DNA of 64,000 bases from Pseudomonadota bacterium (GTDB lineage Bacteria > Pseudomonadota > Alphaproteobacteria > Rhodobacterales > Rhodobacteraceae): positions 1-64,000 of the forward strand of contig JAFEFU010000056.1 in assembly GCA_018240425.1 (NCBI GenBank), in the 5' to 3' direction. This document shows positions 44,297 to 52,719 of this stretch, piece after piece (the first letter of the stretch is position 1; each line of letters opens with the position of its first letter). The position numbers and the translations under genes were made by a program. Below the pieces are notes generated by a model, which worked only from the letters and a program-made list of their open reading frames with translations, did not search any database and was not told the origin of the DNA.

Positions 44297-45070
44297 ATGA
44301 AGGGCTGGAAGATATTTGTATTTGCCGTGCAGATGTTGCTGCAGAATTTCGCCGTGGCGGTAAGGGTTTCGGCTGTGCCCTATGTCGTTCAGGTCGGAGC
44401 CATGCTTGCCTTTGTTGGCCTGACCATGTTCAGCCCGCAGGCGGAGCAGGCTGCCTTGATCGAGGCGGGACAGTTCCCGTGGCTGGGATTTGTGGCGGTG
44501 ATTGTCGTTGCGTCTGTGACAGGCGCTTGGATCGCGGTCGGATGGCATCGTTTTGTCCTCGCAGGCGAGCAACCGCGCGTCGTGCCGGCTTTCCACGGCG
44601 AACGGACCTTCGCCTACCTTGGCATCGGCTTGTTTATCGGACTCGTCGCATCTTTGGCGGCTGTGATGATGTTCGGCACGATCATGCTTTTCGCACACTT
44701 GGTCCCTGGTCCTGGCGGGTGGGCAGCGGTTGTCGCCATGATGGTTCTGTCATTTCTGACGGTGGCCCTTGTTGTTATCATTTGTCTTCGCCTAGGCGCG
44801 ACGCTGCCGGGCGTGGCCTTGCGCGAGGGGGTTCCGTTCGGAACCGGCTGGGACGCGACCAGGGGCGAGACGTGGAATATTTTGGCCCTGGCGATCATTT
44901 TCGGGGTGCTCCACGTAGCCGCCACCAAGATCGGCGAGAAGGTTTTTGGCGGGAATATCGTGCTCGGCGCCTCTTGGCAGTTTGTCATGCAGTGGGCTGT
45001 CTTGATGATCAGCCTCTCGATCCTGACCACCCTTTACGGGCACTATGTGGAAAAGCGCCCCCTGGCCTGA
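44297..45070 (+). CDS. Multi-spanning membrane protein of unknown function
   Basis: 257 residues with about six hydrophobic segments, for example VVQVGAMLAFVGLTMF, WLGFVAVIVVASVTGAWIAVGW, YLGIGLFIGLVASLAAVMMFGTIMLF, AAVVAMMVLSFLTVALVVIICLRL and the C-terminal VMQWAVLMISLSILTTLYG. I recognise no family beyond the general type of YIP1/DUF-like inner-membrane proteins. ATG 44297 has GGAG 6 bases upstream. Codon use is a little lower in GC than its neighbours (TTT, ATT and GTT codons are commoner), so it may be a younger or less expressed gene. TTGACA lies 50 bases upstream. Confidence 0.72.
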   Translation: MKGWKIFVFAVQMLLQNFAVAVRVSAVPYVVQVGAMLAFVGLTMFSPQAEQAALIEAGQFPWLGFVAVIVVASVTGAWIAVGWHRFVLAGEQPRVVPAFHGERTFAYLGIGLFIGLVASLAAVMMFGTIMLFAHLVPGPGGWAAVVAMMVLSFLTVALVVIICLRLGATLPGVALREGVPFGTGWDATRGETWNILALAIIFGVLHVAATKIGEKVFGGNIVLGASWQFVMQWAVLMISLSILTTLYGHYVEKRPLA

Positions 45071-45164
45071 CCCCTTGCCGCAACCGGCCGTCGCCTTGAC
45101 GGCCACAGTCGCCGCCCAATCGCCCCGCACCCCCTAGCCCAACCCCACGCCGCCCGCTAGAAGT

Positions 45165-45180
45165 CCCCGGACCACCGGGG
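45165..45180 (+). promoter_or_regulatory. Hairpin covering the hisC ribosome-binding site
   Basis: CCCCGG-ACCA-CCGGGG places the 3' arm over the CGGGGAG Shine-Dalgarno-like sequence that ends 10 to 12 bases before the hisC ATG. If it forms in the mRNA it would limit initiation. The base before the stem and the short loop make it stable. Confidence 0.4.
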
Positions 45181-45192
45181 AGTCGCTGCCAG

Positions 45193-46281
45193 ATGACCGA
45201 TCACATCCGCCCCCAGCCGGGGATCATGGAAATTGCGCTCTATGAGGGCGGGGCTGCGCATGTGGCGGGGGTTTCGGACGCGATCAAGCTCTCGTCGAAC
45301 GAAAATCCCTTCGGCCCCTCGGACCGGGCGAAAGAGGCCTACCTGCGCGCCGTCCACAAGCTGCACCGCTATCCGGTGACCGACCACGCGGCGCTGCGCC
45401 AGGCGATCGGCGAGGTGCACGGGCTCGATCCCCAGCGGATCGTCTGCGGGGTGGGCTCGGACGAGATCATCCATTTCCTCTGCCAGGCCTATGCCGGGCC
45501 GAAGGACGAGGTATTGTTCACCGAACACGGGTTCCTGATGTACCGGATCTCGGCGCTGGCGGCGGGGGCGACCCCGGTGTCGGTCAGGGAGCGCGACCGC
45601 ACCACCGATGTCGAGGCGATCCTTGCCGCCTGCACCAAGCGCACGAAACTGGTGTTCATCGCCAACCCCAACAATCCGACCGGCACCATGATCGGCCTGC
45701 CCGAGATCGAGAAGCTGGCCAGCGGCCTGCCGAAGGGCGCGATCCTGGTGATCGACGGGGCCTATGCCGAATATGTGCAGGGCTATGACGGCGGGGCCGG
45801 GCTGGCGACGACGCGGGCCAACGTGTTCATGACCCGGACATTCTCGAAGATCTACGGGCTGGGCGGGCTGCGCATCGGCTGGGGCTATGGACCGCGCGCG
45901 ATCATCGACGTGCTGAACCGCATCCGCGGCCCCTTCAACCTGTCGAGCACCCAGCTGGACACCGCCGAAGCCGCCGTGCGCGACCAGGACCATGTGGCCC
46001 GCTGCCGCGAGGAGAACGGCCGGCTGCGCGCCTGGCTGGCCGAAAGCCTGGCGGAAAAGGGCGTGCCGTCCGATACTTCGACCGCGAACTTCATCCTTGC
46101 CCGCTTTGCCGACGAGGCCGAGGCGACAGCCTGCGACCAGTATCTGCAAAGCCAGGGGCTGATCGTGCGCCGGGTGGGGGGCTATGGCCTGCCCCATTGC
46201 CTGCGCATCACCATCGGCGACGAGGCCGCCTGCCGCCGCGTCGCCCATGCCATCGGCCAGTTCAAGGGCCAGCAGGCATGA
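45193..46281 (+). CDS. hisC: Histidinol-phosphate aminotransferase
   Basis: 362 residues of class I/II PLP aminotransferases, HisC type. Blocks: [19 protein letters not shown] near the N-terminus, [31 protein letters not shown] (Asn-Pro-Thr-Gly), [10 protein letters not shown], and [14 protein letters not shown] where the Lys binds PLP. It makes L-histidinol phosphate in histidine synthesis, and relatives also transaminate aromatic keto acids, fitting its coupling (ATGA) to the prephenate/arogenate dehydrogenase gene downstream. Identity good. Confidence 0.95.
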   Translation: MTDHIRPQPGIMEIALYEGGAAHVAGVSDAIKLSSNENPFGPSDRAKEAYLRAVHKLHRYPVTDHAALRQAIGEVHGLDPQRIVCGVGSDEIIHFLCQAYAGPKDEVLFTEHGFLMYRISALAAGATPVSVRERDRTTDVEAILAACTKRTKLVFIANPNNPTGTMIGLPEIEKLASGLPKGAILVIDGAYAEYVQGYDGGAGLATTRANVFMTRTFSKIYGLGGLRIGWGYGPRAIIDVLNRIRGPFNLSSTQLDTAEAAVRDQDHVARCREENGRLRAWLAESLAEKGVPSDTSTANFILARFADEAEATACDQYLQSQGLIVRRVGGYGLPHCLRITIGDEAACRRVAHAIGQFKGQQA

Positions 46282-47198
46282 GCCGCATCTACGAGCGGGT
46301 GGCGCTGATCGGGCTGGGGCTGATCGCCTCGTCGATGGGCCATGCGATCCGCCGGCACGGGCTGGCCGGGCATGTGGCGGGCCACGCCAAGACCGCGGCA
46401 ACGCGCGAGGCGGCGCTGGAGATCGGATTCTGCCAGTCGGTCCATGCCTCGGCGGCCGAGGCGGTGAAGGGTGCCGACCTGGTGGTGCTGGCGGTGCCGG
46501 TGGGGGCGATGGGGGCGGTGGCGGCCGAGATCGGCCCGCACCTCAAGCCGGGCGCGACCGTCACCGACGTGGGGTCGGTCAAGCAGGCGGTGGTCGAGGC
46601 GGTCGGTCCGCATCTGCCTGCGCATGTGCATTTCGTGCCCGGTCATCCGATGGCGGGGACCGAACATTCCGGCCCCCATGCGGGTTTCGCCACCCTGTTC
46701 GAGAACCGCTGGACGATCCTGACTCCGCTGGAGGCGGCCGATCCGGCGGCGGTGGCGCGGCTGAAGGCGCTGTGGGAAGGGATGGGGGCCAAGGTCGCGG
46801 CGATGGATCCGGCGCACCACGATTCGGTGGTGGCCGTGGTCAGCCACGCCCCCCACCTGATCGCCTATACGATGGTGGGGGTGGCCGACCATCTGGCGCA
46901 GGTGTCGAATTCCGAGGTCATCGAATATTCGGCGGCAGGGTTTCGTGACTTTACCCGGATCGCGGCCTCCGACCCGACCATGTGGCGCGACGTGTTCCTG
47001 ACCAACCGGGAGGCGGTGCTGGACATCCTCGGCCGGTTCCACGAGGAGCTGTTCGTGTTGCAGCGGGCGATCCGCATGGGCGACGGGCCGGCGCTGTTCG
47101 ACTATTTCACCCGCACCCGCGCCATTCGCCGGGGGATCATCGAGGCCGGGCAGGATACGGCGGCCCCGGACTTCGGGCGCGGAAAGGTCCAGCCGTGA
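46278..47198 (+). CDS. tyrC: Prephenate/arogenate dehydrogenase
   Basis: 306 residues. N-terminal Rossmann fold [25 protein letters not shown], then the prephenate dehydrogenase core: [53 protein letters not shown] and the [30 protein letters not shown] helix region. No chorismate mutase or ACT domain, so it is the monofunctional TyrC/cyclohexadienyl type. It oxidises prephenate or arogenate in tyrosine synthesis. It overlaps hisC (ATGA), and its stop overlaps the next gene's GTG start. Confidence 0.93.
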   Translation: MSRIYERVALIGLGLIASSMGHAIRRHGLAGHVAGHAKTAATREAALEIGFCQSVHASAAEAVKGADLVVLAVPVGAMGAVAAEIGPHLKPGATVTDVGSVKQAVVEAVGPHLPAHVHFVPGHPMAGTEHSGPHAGFATLFENRWTILTPLEAADPAAVARLKALWEGMGAKVAAMDPAHHDSVVAVVSHAPHLIAYTMVGVADHLAQVSNSEVIEYSAAGFRDFTRIAASDPTMWRDVFLTNREAVLDILGRFHEELFVLQRAIRMGDGPALFDYFTRTRAIRRGIIEAGQDTAAPDFGRGKVQP

Positions 47199-48085
47199 CC
47201 GGCGCCGGACGGTGGATGCTACTCGCCGGGGTGCTGGCGGGGCAGGCGGCGGGCGCGCTGCCGGCCGGACAGTCGCCGGTGCCCCCCATGCGCCCGGATG
47301 CGCCGCCGGCCGAAGCCGCTGCGCCGCTGCTCTTGGCATCGGCGGCGCCGGTCCTGCACCACCAGTCCCGGCCCGCCGCTCCTGCGGAAGGCGGGCTGGC
47401 GGCCTCGCCCCTGCCGCCGATCCGCCCGGCGGTCCTGCTCATGCCCCCGCCCGCAGCGCCGGACCGCTCGGCCCTGCCGCCGCTCCGGCCCGGCGCGGGC
47501 ACCGATGCCGCGGTTCAGCCGGCCTCGGCGATTGTTCCGGCACCGCCTGCGCCCGCGCCGACCCAAGGGGCCCTCTGCGGCGATCCGGCGCTGGCGGGCC
47601 GGCTGATCGCGCCGATCCGGGCAGGCAACAGCGCCTGCGGGCTGGAGGACGGTGTCGAGGTGACAAAGGTGGCCGGGCTCGCGCTCAGCCAGCCTGCAAC
47701 CATCGACTGCCCGACCGCGCGGGCACTCAGCGGCTGGGTTCAGGGCGCGCTGCTGCCGGCGGCCCGCAAGGGCGGCATGAGCCTGGCCAAGCTCGAGATC
47801 GCCGACAGCTATGCCTGCCGGCCGCGCAACAACGTCCGCGGCAACAAGACAAGCGAGCATGGCAAGGGCCATGCGATCGACATTTCGGCCCTGGTGCTCA
47901 GGGGCGGCGACAGCGCGAATGTGCAGCGCGACTGGGGCAAGGGGGCGAAGGGCCGGCTGCTGGCTGCCGTCCGCCGCGCCGCCTGCGGCCCCTTCACCAC
48001 CGTCCTTGGCCCCGGTTCGGACCGGTTCCACCGCAACCACCTGCATTTCGACACGGCGCGCGGCCGCGGCGCCTATTGCCGGTAG
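47195..48085 (+). CDS. Extensin-like C-terminal domain protein
   Basis: 296 residues, start GTG inside the tyrC stop (GTGA). A Sec-type signal peptide (MLLAGVLAGQAAGALPAG) is followed by a long Pro/Ala-rich low-complexity linker (to about residue 125), then an extensin-like C-terminal domain. That domain has four or more Cys, SNACGLEDGVEV-type text (GNSACGLEDGVEVTKVA), TARALSGWVQGAL, and the metallopeptidase-like HGKGHAIDISAL with DRFHRNHLHFD near the end. Such proteins are secreted and may act on peptidoglycan. The proline-rich spacer suggests reaching across the periplasm. Confidence 0.86.
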   Translation: MTGAGRWMLLAGVLAGQAAGALPAGQSPVPPMRPDAPPAEAAAPLLLASAAPVLHHQSRPAAPAEGGLAASPLPPIRPAVLLMPPPAAPDRSALPPLRPGAGTDAAVQPASAIVPAPPAPAPTQGALCGDPALAGRLIAPIRAGNSACGLEDGVEVTKVAGLALSQPATIDCPTARALSGWVQGALLPAARKGGMSLAKLEIADSYACRPRNNVRGNKTSEHGKGHAIDISALVLRGGDSANVQRDWGKGAKGRLLAAVRRAACGPFTTVLGPGSDRFHRNHLHFDTARGRGAYCR

Positions 48086-48088
48086 ACC

Positions 48089-49072
48089 TCAGAACTTCGG
48101 CAGGGGCATCAGCGGCAGGGGGCCGAAGCGCACCAGCCCGTCCGACAGGGTCAGCGGCAGCTTCAGCACATCCTTTTCGCCCGACTGGCTGGCCAGTCCC
48201 TCGAGCAGCTTCTCGATCTGCGGCGCGTTCTTCGCCGGGATGATGCCGCTGCCGACGGCAAGGCGGAAAAGCTCGCGCCAGTTGCGGGCCGAAATGTCCA
48301 GTTTTCCCCGGGCCTCGCGGTTCGCGTCGACGGTCAGGTCGCCCTTCAGATCCAGCTGCACCGGACCCCAGCCGAAATGACCGGCAATGTCGCGGACCGC
48401 CTTAAGGCTCGCAGGCTCGGTGGTCAGCGTCCGGTCAAGCGGCCGGTCAAAGGCGAGGATGGCGTCGAACTTGGCCTGATCGGCCTTGGCGGGCAGGGCG
48501 CCGGACGGATCGACGATCTTTTTCAGCGCCGGATCGACCGACAGGCCGTCGATGACCAGCGCGACCTCGTGGTCGGCGGCCGAGCCGGCCTGGCGCGAAG
48601 CGAGCAGCACCCGGTCGGCCAGAAGCGCGCCGCCCTCGGGCCGGGTCAGGCTGACCATGCGCCCGTCGAGCGTTGCATGGTCGAGGGGCAGCAGGCTGCT
48701 TGCCGCCAGATTGACGCTGGCGCGCAGGTCGTCGGAGTGAAGCGCCAGGGTCTCGGGGCCGACCGTCAGGGACTGGTCGTGCGGCCAGACCGCGATCAGG
48801 TTGTTCGGCCGGTAGGAGAGCGCGAAGAGCTGGAGGAAGGGCGCCGACCAGCCAAGCCGCCCGTCCTCGGCCATCAGGCGCGGCTGGTCGATCGTCAGGT
48901 CGAACCGCGAGGGGAAACCGGCCAGCGACACCGATCCGTAGTCGGCGCGTCCCTCGGACTTCAGCTGCGCCAGCGCCCCCTCGGCCCCTTGCAGGACATA
49001 GTGCGAACCGACGAACCAGTAGCCGGCGTAAAGCCCGGCGGCGATCGCGGTCGTCCACAGAAGTGCGCGCAT
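48089..49072 (-). CDS. DUF2125 family membrane-anchored protein
   Basis: 327 residues from ATG 49072 (GAGG 5 bases upstream; another ATG lies 6 codons earlier). An N-terminal membrane helix (LLWTTAIAAGLYAGYWFV) is followed by the DUF2125 body: FVGSHYVLQGAEGALAQLKSEG, VSLAGFPSRFDLTIDQPRL, and repeated beta-rich modules. The family is found in alphaproteobacteria and its function is unknown. Sequence style (beta-repeat periplasmic part, SRFDLTI.QP) is like AsmA-type proteins. It is convergent with the extensin-like gene. Confidence 0.87.
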   Translation of the reverse strand: MRALLWTTAIAAGLYAGYWFVGSHYVLQGAEGALAQLKSEGRADYGSVSLAGFPSRFDLTIDQPRLMAEDGRLGWSAPFLQLFALSYRPNNLIAVWPHDQSLTVGPETLALHSDDLRASVNLAASSLLPLDHATLDGRMVSLTRPEGGALLADRVLLASRQAGSAADHEVALVIDGLSVDPALKKIVDPSGALPAKADQAKFDAILAFDRPLDRTLTTEPASLKAVRDIAGHFGWGPVQLDLKGDLTVDANREARGKLDISARNWRELFRLAVGSGIIPAKNAPQIEKLLEGLASQSGEKDVLKLPLTLSDGLVRFGPLPLMPLPKF

Positions 49073-49150
49073 CTCTGCCTCGTTTCCCATTGCGGCCTGA
49101 CCGGGTTATAGGGGAGGGGCGGGGCAAGGGCCAGACGGCGGGAACGGGGC

Positions 49151-49681
49151 ATGTGGGTCTTCGGATATGGTTCGCTGATGTGGGAGCCGGGCTTTGCCCC
49201 GGCCGAGAGGCTGGTCGCGCGGCTGACGGGCTGGCACCGGTCGTTCTGCATGCGCTCGATCCACTATCGCGGCACCCCCGGGCGGCCGGGGCTGGTCCTG
49301 GCGCTGGACCGGCAGGAAGGGGCCAGCTGCGCCGGCGTGGCCTTCCGGGTGGCCGAGGCCGAGGAAGGGCCGGTCCTTGCCTATCTTCGGGCGCGCGAAC
49401 TCGTCTCGGACGCCTACCACGAGACCGAACTGCCGGTGGAACTGGCCGATGGGCGCCGGGTCCGGGCGCTGACCTATGTGATCGACCGGGCGCATGCGCA
49501 ATATTGCGCAGGCCTCACGTCCGAGGAGCAGGCAGAGATCATCGCCCGCGCCGCCGGCCGGACCGGGACCAACGGCGACTACCTGAGAAACACGGTCGCC
49601 CACCTGGCCGACCTCGGGCTGGCCGATCCCGACCTTGTGGCGCTGGAGGCGCGGGTCCGCGCCCTGCAGGCCGGTGGCTGA
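49151..49681 (+). CDS. Gamma-glutamylcyclotransferase, ChaC-like
   Basis: 176 residues. The ChaC/GGCT opening MWVFGYGSLMWEPGFAPAERLVARLTGWHRSFCM includes the YGSL substrate loop; the later RARELVSDAYHETELPVEL places the catalytic Glu in the family region. It would split glutathione (gamma-Glu-Cys-Gly) to 5-oxoproline and Cys-Gly. GGCATG start follows a GGAACGGGG ribosome site. It stands alone on the plus strand before the ExbB-like gene. The presence of HyuA/B-type oxoprolinase homologs 17 kb upstream is probably unrelated. Confidence 0.91.
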   Translation: MWVFGYGSLMWEPGFAPAERLVARLTGWHRSFCMRSIHYRGTPGRPGLVLALDRQEGASCAGVAFRVAEAEEGPVLAYLRARELVSDAYHETELPVELADGRRVRALTYVIDRAHAQYCAGLTSEEQAEIIARAAGRTGTNGDYLRNTVAHLADLGLADPDLVALEARVRALQAGG

Positions 49682-49756
49682 GTGCTTGGCAGGGGCGGAG
49701 CCTGCCCCTATTGTGCGCGACGGCAAGGGCGGATCGCCCGCAATGGACAAGCCTTG

Positions 49757-50968
49757 ATGGACAAGCCCGTACGCGCCTCGGCGCCCTTCTTCTCGCAGCC
49801 GGTGCGGCAGATCGCGATGATGCTGATCGTGTCGGTCCTGGTCTCGGTCGGCACCTATCTGGTCTTCTGGAAGATCTGGCCGGTGGTCCTGGACAATCCC
49901 TGGCTGAACGGGCTGATCTTCGCGGTCTTTGCCATCGGCATCGTCACCTGCTTCTGGCAGGTGGCGCAGCTTGTCACCTCGGTCCACTGGATCGAGGGGT
50001 TCGCCGCCAGCCGGCCGGGACACGAGGCGACCGAGCCGCCGCGCCTCCTCGTCCCCTTGGCCGCCCTTCTGCGGTCGCGCGGCAGCCGGGGCGGGCATAT
50101 TTCCTCGTCCGCGGCGCGCTCGATCCTCGATTCGGTCTCGACCAGGGTGGAAGAGGCGCGCGACATCACCCGCTATCTGACCAACCTTCTGATTTTCCTT
50201 GGACTTCTCGGCACGCTCTACGGCCTGTCAACCACGGTTCCGGCGGTGGTGGACACGATCCGGGCGCTGGCGCCAAAGCAGGGCGAGAGTAGCGCCGAGG
50301 TCTTTTCCAAGCTGATGACGGGCCTCGAGTCGCAACTGGGCGGCATGGGAACCGCCTTTTCCTCGTCGCTTCTCGGCCTTGCCGGGTCGCTGGTCGTCGG
50401 GCTTCTGGAACTGTTCGCCAGCCACGGGCAGAACCGCTTTTACGGCGAACTCGAGGAATGGCTTTCCAGCTTCACCCGGCTGGCGGTGGCGGGCAGCGAG
50501 GGGGACGGAGACGGTCCGCGCGCGGTGATCGCGGCGCTGGCCGATCATCTCGAGGACCAGGCCGATTTCTTCCGCGACATCCGCGACCGGGCCATGACCG
50601 ACCACGAGCGGACCGAGGCGGGGCTTGCGGCGCTGGCCGAGGCGATCCGCGCCCTGTCCGAACGGCTGGATGCCGGCATGGGCGCCACGGCCGACACGTT
50701 CGCGCGCATGGCCAAGGGGCAGGACCGGCTGGCCGATGTGCTGACCGCGGCGGTGACGGGCAGCGAGGGCGGCGCGGTCACGGCCGACGCCGAAAGCCGG
50801 ATGCGGCTCCGGTCGATCGACACGCAGATGCTGCGCCTGCTCGAGGAGGTGGCGGCGGGCCGGCAGGAGGCCCTGGGCGATCTGCGCGCCGATCTCGCGC
50901 AACTGACGCGCGCGGTGCGCGGTCTCCAGGGGCTGGCCGACAGCGCCGCCCGTCCCGGACGCGGCTGA
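49757..50968 (+). CDS. MotA/TolQ/ExbB-like proton channel protein
   Basis: 403 residues. An N-terminal pair of membrane helices (QPVRQIAMMLIVSVLVSVGTYLVFW and LNGLIFAVFAIGIVTCFWQ) is followed by a cytoplasmic region and two more helices (LTNLLIFLGLLGTLYGLSTTVP, then GMGTAFSSSLLGLAGSLVVGLLELF) carrying the ExbB/MotA core. The 150-residue tail is helical and could be a coiled coil. It is followed after one base by an OmpA-like gene, so the two should form a stator-type complex as MotA/B or TolQ/R do. Substrate ion and target are unknown. The ATG at 49757 lacks a clear ribosome site. Confidence 0.87.
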   Translation: MDKPVRASAPFFSQPVRQIAMMLIVSVLVSVGTYLVFWKIWPVVLDNPWLNGLIFAVFAIGIVTCFWQVAQLVTSVHWIEGFAASRPGHEATEPPRLLVPLAALLRSRGSRGGHISSSAARSILDSVSTRVEEARDITRYLTNLLIFLGLLGTLYGLSTTVPAVVDTIRALAPKQGESSAEVFSKLMTGLESQLGGMGTAFSSSLLGLAGSLVVGLLELFASHGQNRFYGELEEWLSSFTRLAVAGSEGDGDGPRAVIAALADHLEDQADFFRDIRDRAMTDHERTEAGLAALAEAIRALSERLDAGMGATADTFARMAKGQDRLADVLTAAVTGSEGGAVTADAESRMRLRSIDTQMLRLLEEVAAGRQEALGDLRADLAQLTRAVRGLQGLADSAARPGRG

Positions 50969-50969
50969 C

Positions 50970-52292
50970 ATGGCGGGTCTCGGGCGCAAGGGACAGTCGG
51001 CGGCGATCTGGCCGGGGTTTCTCGACCTGATGACCTCGCTGGTCATGGTGCTGATGTTCGTGCTGACCGTGTTCATGATCGTCCAGTTCGCGCTGCGCGA
51101 CACGATCAACAACAAGGAAAGCGAGCTGGCCGACCTGAACAGCCAGCTGGCGGGCCTGGCCCGGTCGCTGGGGCTGGAACAGCAGAAAAGCGCGGGGCTG
51201 GAAGCGCAGGTCGCGCAACTGACCGCGGGCCTTGCCGAAAAGGCTGCGGCGCTTGATGCGGCGGGGGCGCGGATCGGTGGCTTCGAGGCGCAGGTGGCGG
51301 GCCTGATCGCCGAGGCGGCCAAGCGCAGCGCCGAGTTGCAGGCGACCCAGGCCGACCGCGACAAGGCCGCGGCCGATGCCGCGGCGCTGACCCTCTCGCT
51401 CGAGGCCGAGAGCAAGAAGGCCGAGGAGACGCTGACGCTGCTGGCCGCCGCCGAGGCGGCGCGCAAGCAGCTGGACGCGGCGCAGGCGGCGAGCCTGAGC
51501 GAGGCCGAGCGGCAGAAGGCGCTGCTGGCGGCGGCCGACCAGGCGCTGTCGCAGGAAAAGTCGGTGTCGGCCGAGGGCGCGCGGCGGCTCGCGCTGCTGA
51601 ATGAGCAGGTGGCGGCGCTGCGCCAGCAGTTGCAGTCGCTGCAGGGGCTGCTCGACGCCTCGGCCGCCCGCGATGCGGCCAGCAAGGTCCAGATCGAGGC
51701 GCTTGGCAGCCAGCTGAATTCGGCCCTGGCCGAGGCGGCATCCGAGCAGAAACGCCGGGCCGATCTCGAGGCGGCCGAACGCGCCCGGCTTGCGGCCGAG
51801 GCGGCAAGCCTGAAGGACGAGGCGACGCAGCTGGCCAAGTATCGGTCGGAGTTCTTTGGCAAGCTGTCCGAGGTGCTGGCCGGCCGGCCCGGCGTGCGGG
51901 TGGTGGGCGACCGCTTCGTCTTTTCCTCGGAAGTGCTGTTCCAGCCGGCCTCGGCGGACCTCTCGCCCGAGGGCAAGGCGCAGATCGCCGGAGTGGTCAA
52001 GACCCTGCAGGAGGTCGCGGCGGCGATCCCGCCCGACCTACCCTGGATCATCCGCGTCGACGGCCACACCGACGATGTGCCCCTGAACCCAGGCGGCCGC
52101 TATGCCGACAACTGGGAACTGAGCCAGGCCCGGGCGCTCTCGGTGGTGCGCTACATGCAGGACGACCTGGGATTCCCGCCCGAGCGGCTGGCGGCGGCGG
52201 GGTTCGGGCAGTATCAGCCGGTCGCAACCGGCGACACGCCCGAGGCCCGCGCCCAGAACCGGCGGATCGAGTTGAAGCTGACGGATCGGTAG
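50970..52292 (+). CDS. OmpA-domain protein with MotB/TolR-like membrane helix and long coiled coil
   Basis: 440 residues. An N-terminal membrane helix (FLDLMTSLVMVLMFVLTVFMIVQF) carries an Asp in the LDLMTSL position, as in MotB/ExbD where it binds protons. Then about 250 residues of Ala/Glu/Lys-rich heptads (residues 50-310) form a predicted periplasmic coiled coil. The C-terminus (WIIRVDGHTDDVPLNPG, ELSQARALSVVRYM, AAAGFGQYQPVATG, RAQNRRIELKL) is an OmpA-like peptidoglycan-binding domain. With the ExbB-like gene it would make an ion-driven complex anchored to the wall by a long stalk. Function unknown; unlike flagellar MotB, the stalk is long. Confidence 0.9.
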   Translation: MAGLGRKGQSAAIWPGFLDLMTSLVMVLMFVLTVFMIVQFALRDTINNKESELADLNSQLAGLARSLGLEQQKSAGLEAQVAQLTAGLAEKAAALDAAGARIGGFEAQVAGLIAEAAKRSAELQATQADRDKAAADAAALTLSLEAESKKAEETLTLLAAAEAARKQLDAAQAASLSEAERQKALLAAADQALSQEKSVSAEGARRLALLNEQVAALRQQLQSLQGLLDASAARDAASKVQIEALGSQLNSALAEAASEQKRRADLEAAERARLAAEAASLKDEATQLAKYRSEFFGKLSEVLAGRPGVRVVGDRFVFSSEVLFQPASADLSPEGKAQIAGVVKTLQEVAAAIPPDLPWIIRVDGHTDDVPLNPGGRYADNWELSQARALSVVRYMQDDLGFPPERLAAAGFGQYQPVATGDTPEARAQNRRIELKLTDR

Positions 52293-52300
52293 GGGGGCGG

Positions 52301-52675
52301 ATGAACCTTTTGTCCGAGATCCTCTCCTGCGAACAAGCCGTGTGGGAGGCGCTGGTCAAGGGAGATGCTGCCGCCGACCATGCCATGCTTGCCGAGGAGT
52401 TTCTTGGCGTTTACCCCGACGGCTATGGCGACCGTGGCGGGCATGCCGGACAGCTTGCGTCGGGGCCGACGGTCGCCGCTTATGAACTGTGCGAGGTGCG
52501 TATCCTGGCCGTTGGCCCGGACACGGCAATGCTGGTCTACAAGGCCCGTTACCGGCGCACCGGCCGCGGGGCGGAGGAGGCCATGTATGTGAGCTCACTC
52601 TGGCAAAGGCGAAACGGGCGCTGGCTGAATCTTTTCAGCCAAGACACGCCCGCCGCGGGCATTGCCGTTCCCTGA
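52301..52675 (+). CDS. NTF2-like (DUF4440-type) protein
   Basis: 124 residues. The pattern EILSCEQAVWEALVKGDAAADHAMLAEEFLGVYPDGYGDRGGH, followed by strands around VRILAVGPDTAMLVYKARYR and WQRRNGRWLNLFSQDTPA, is typical of small SnoaL/DUF4440 domain proteins. It follows the OmpA-like gene by 8 bases and may be in the same transcript. No function can be assigned. A second NTF2-like gene (39724-40158) is unrelated by sequence. Confidence 0.78.
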   Translation: MNLLSEILSCEQAVWEALVKGDAAADHAMLAEEFLGVYPDGYGDRGGHAGQLASGPTVAAYELCEVRILAVGPDTAMLVYKARYRRTGRGAEEAMYVSSLWQRRNGRWLNLFSQDTPAAGIAVP

Positions 52676-52719
52676 CTGCGGCGGCGCCCAGAAGCGGGCG
52701 ACGCGCCGGTTCCCGTCGC

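Noticed and set aside
49757..52292. Zorya anti-phage system.
   Set aside because: Only MotA/MotB-like subunits are present; no ZorC, ZorD or ZorE, and neighbours are housekeeping genes.
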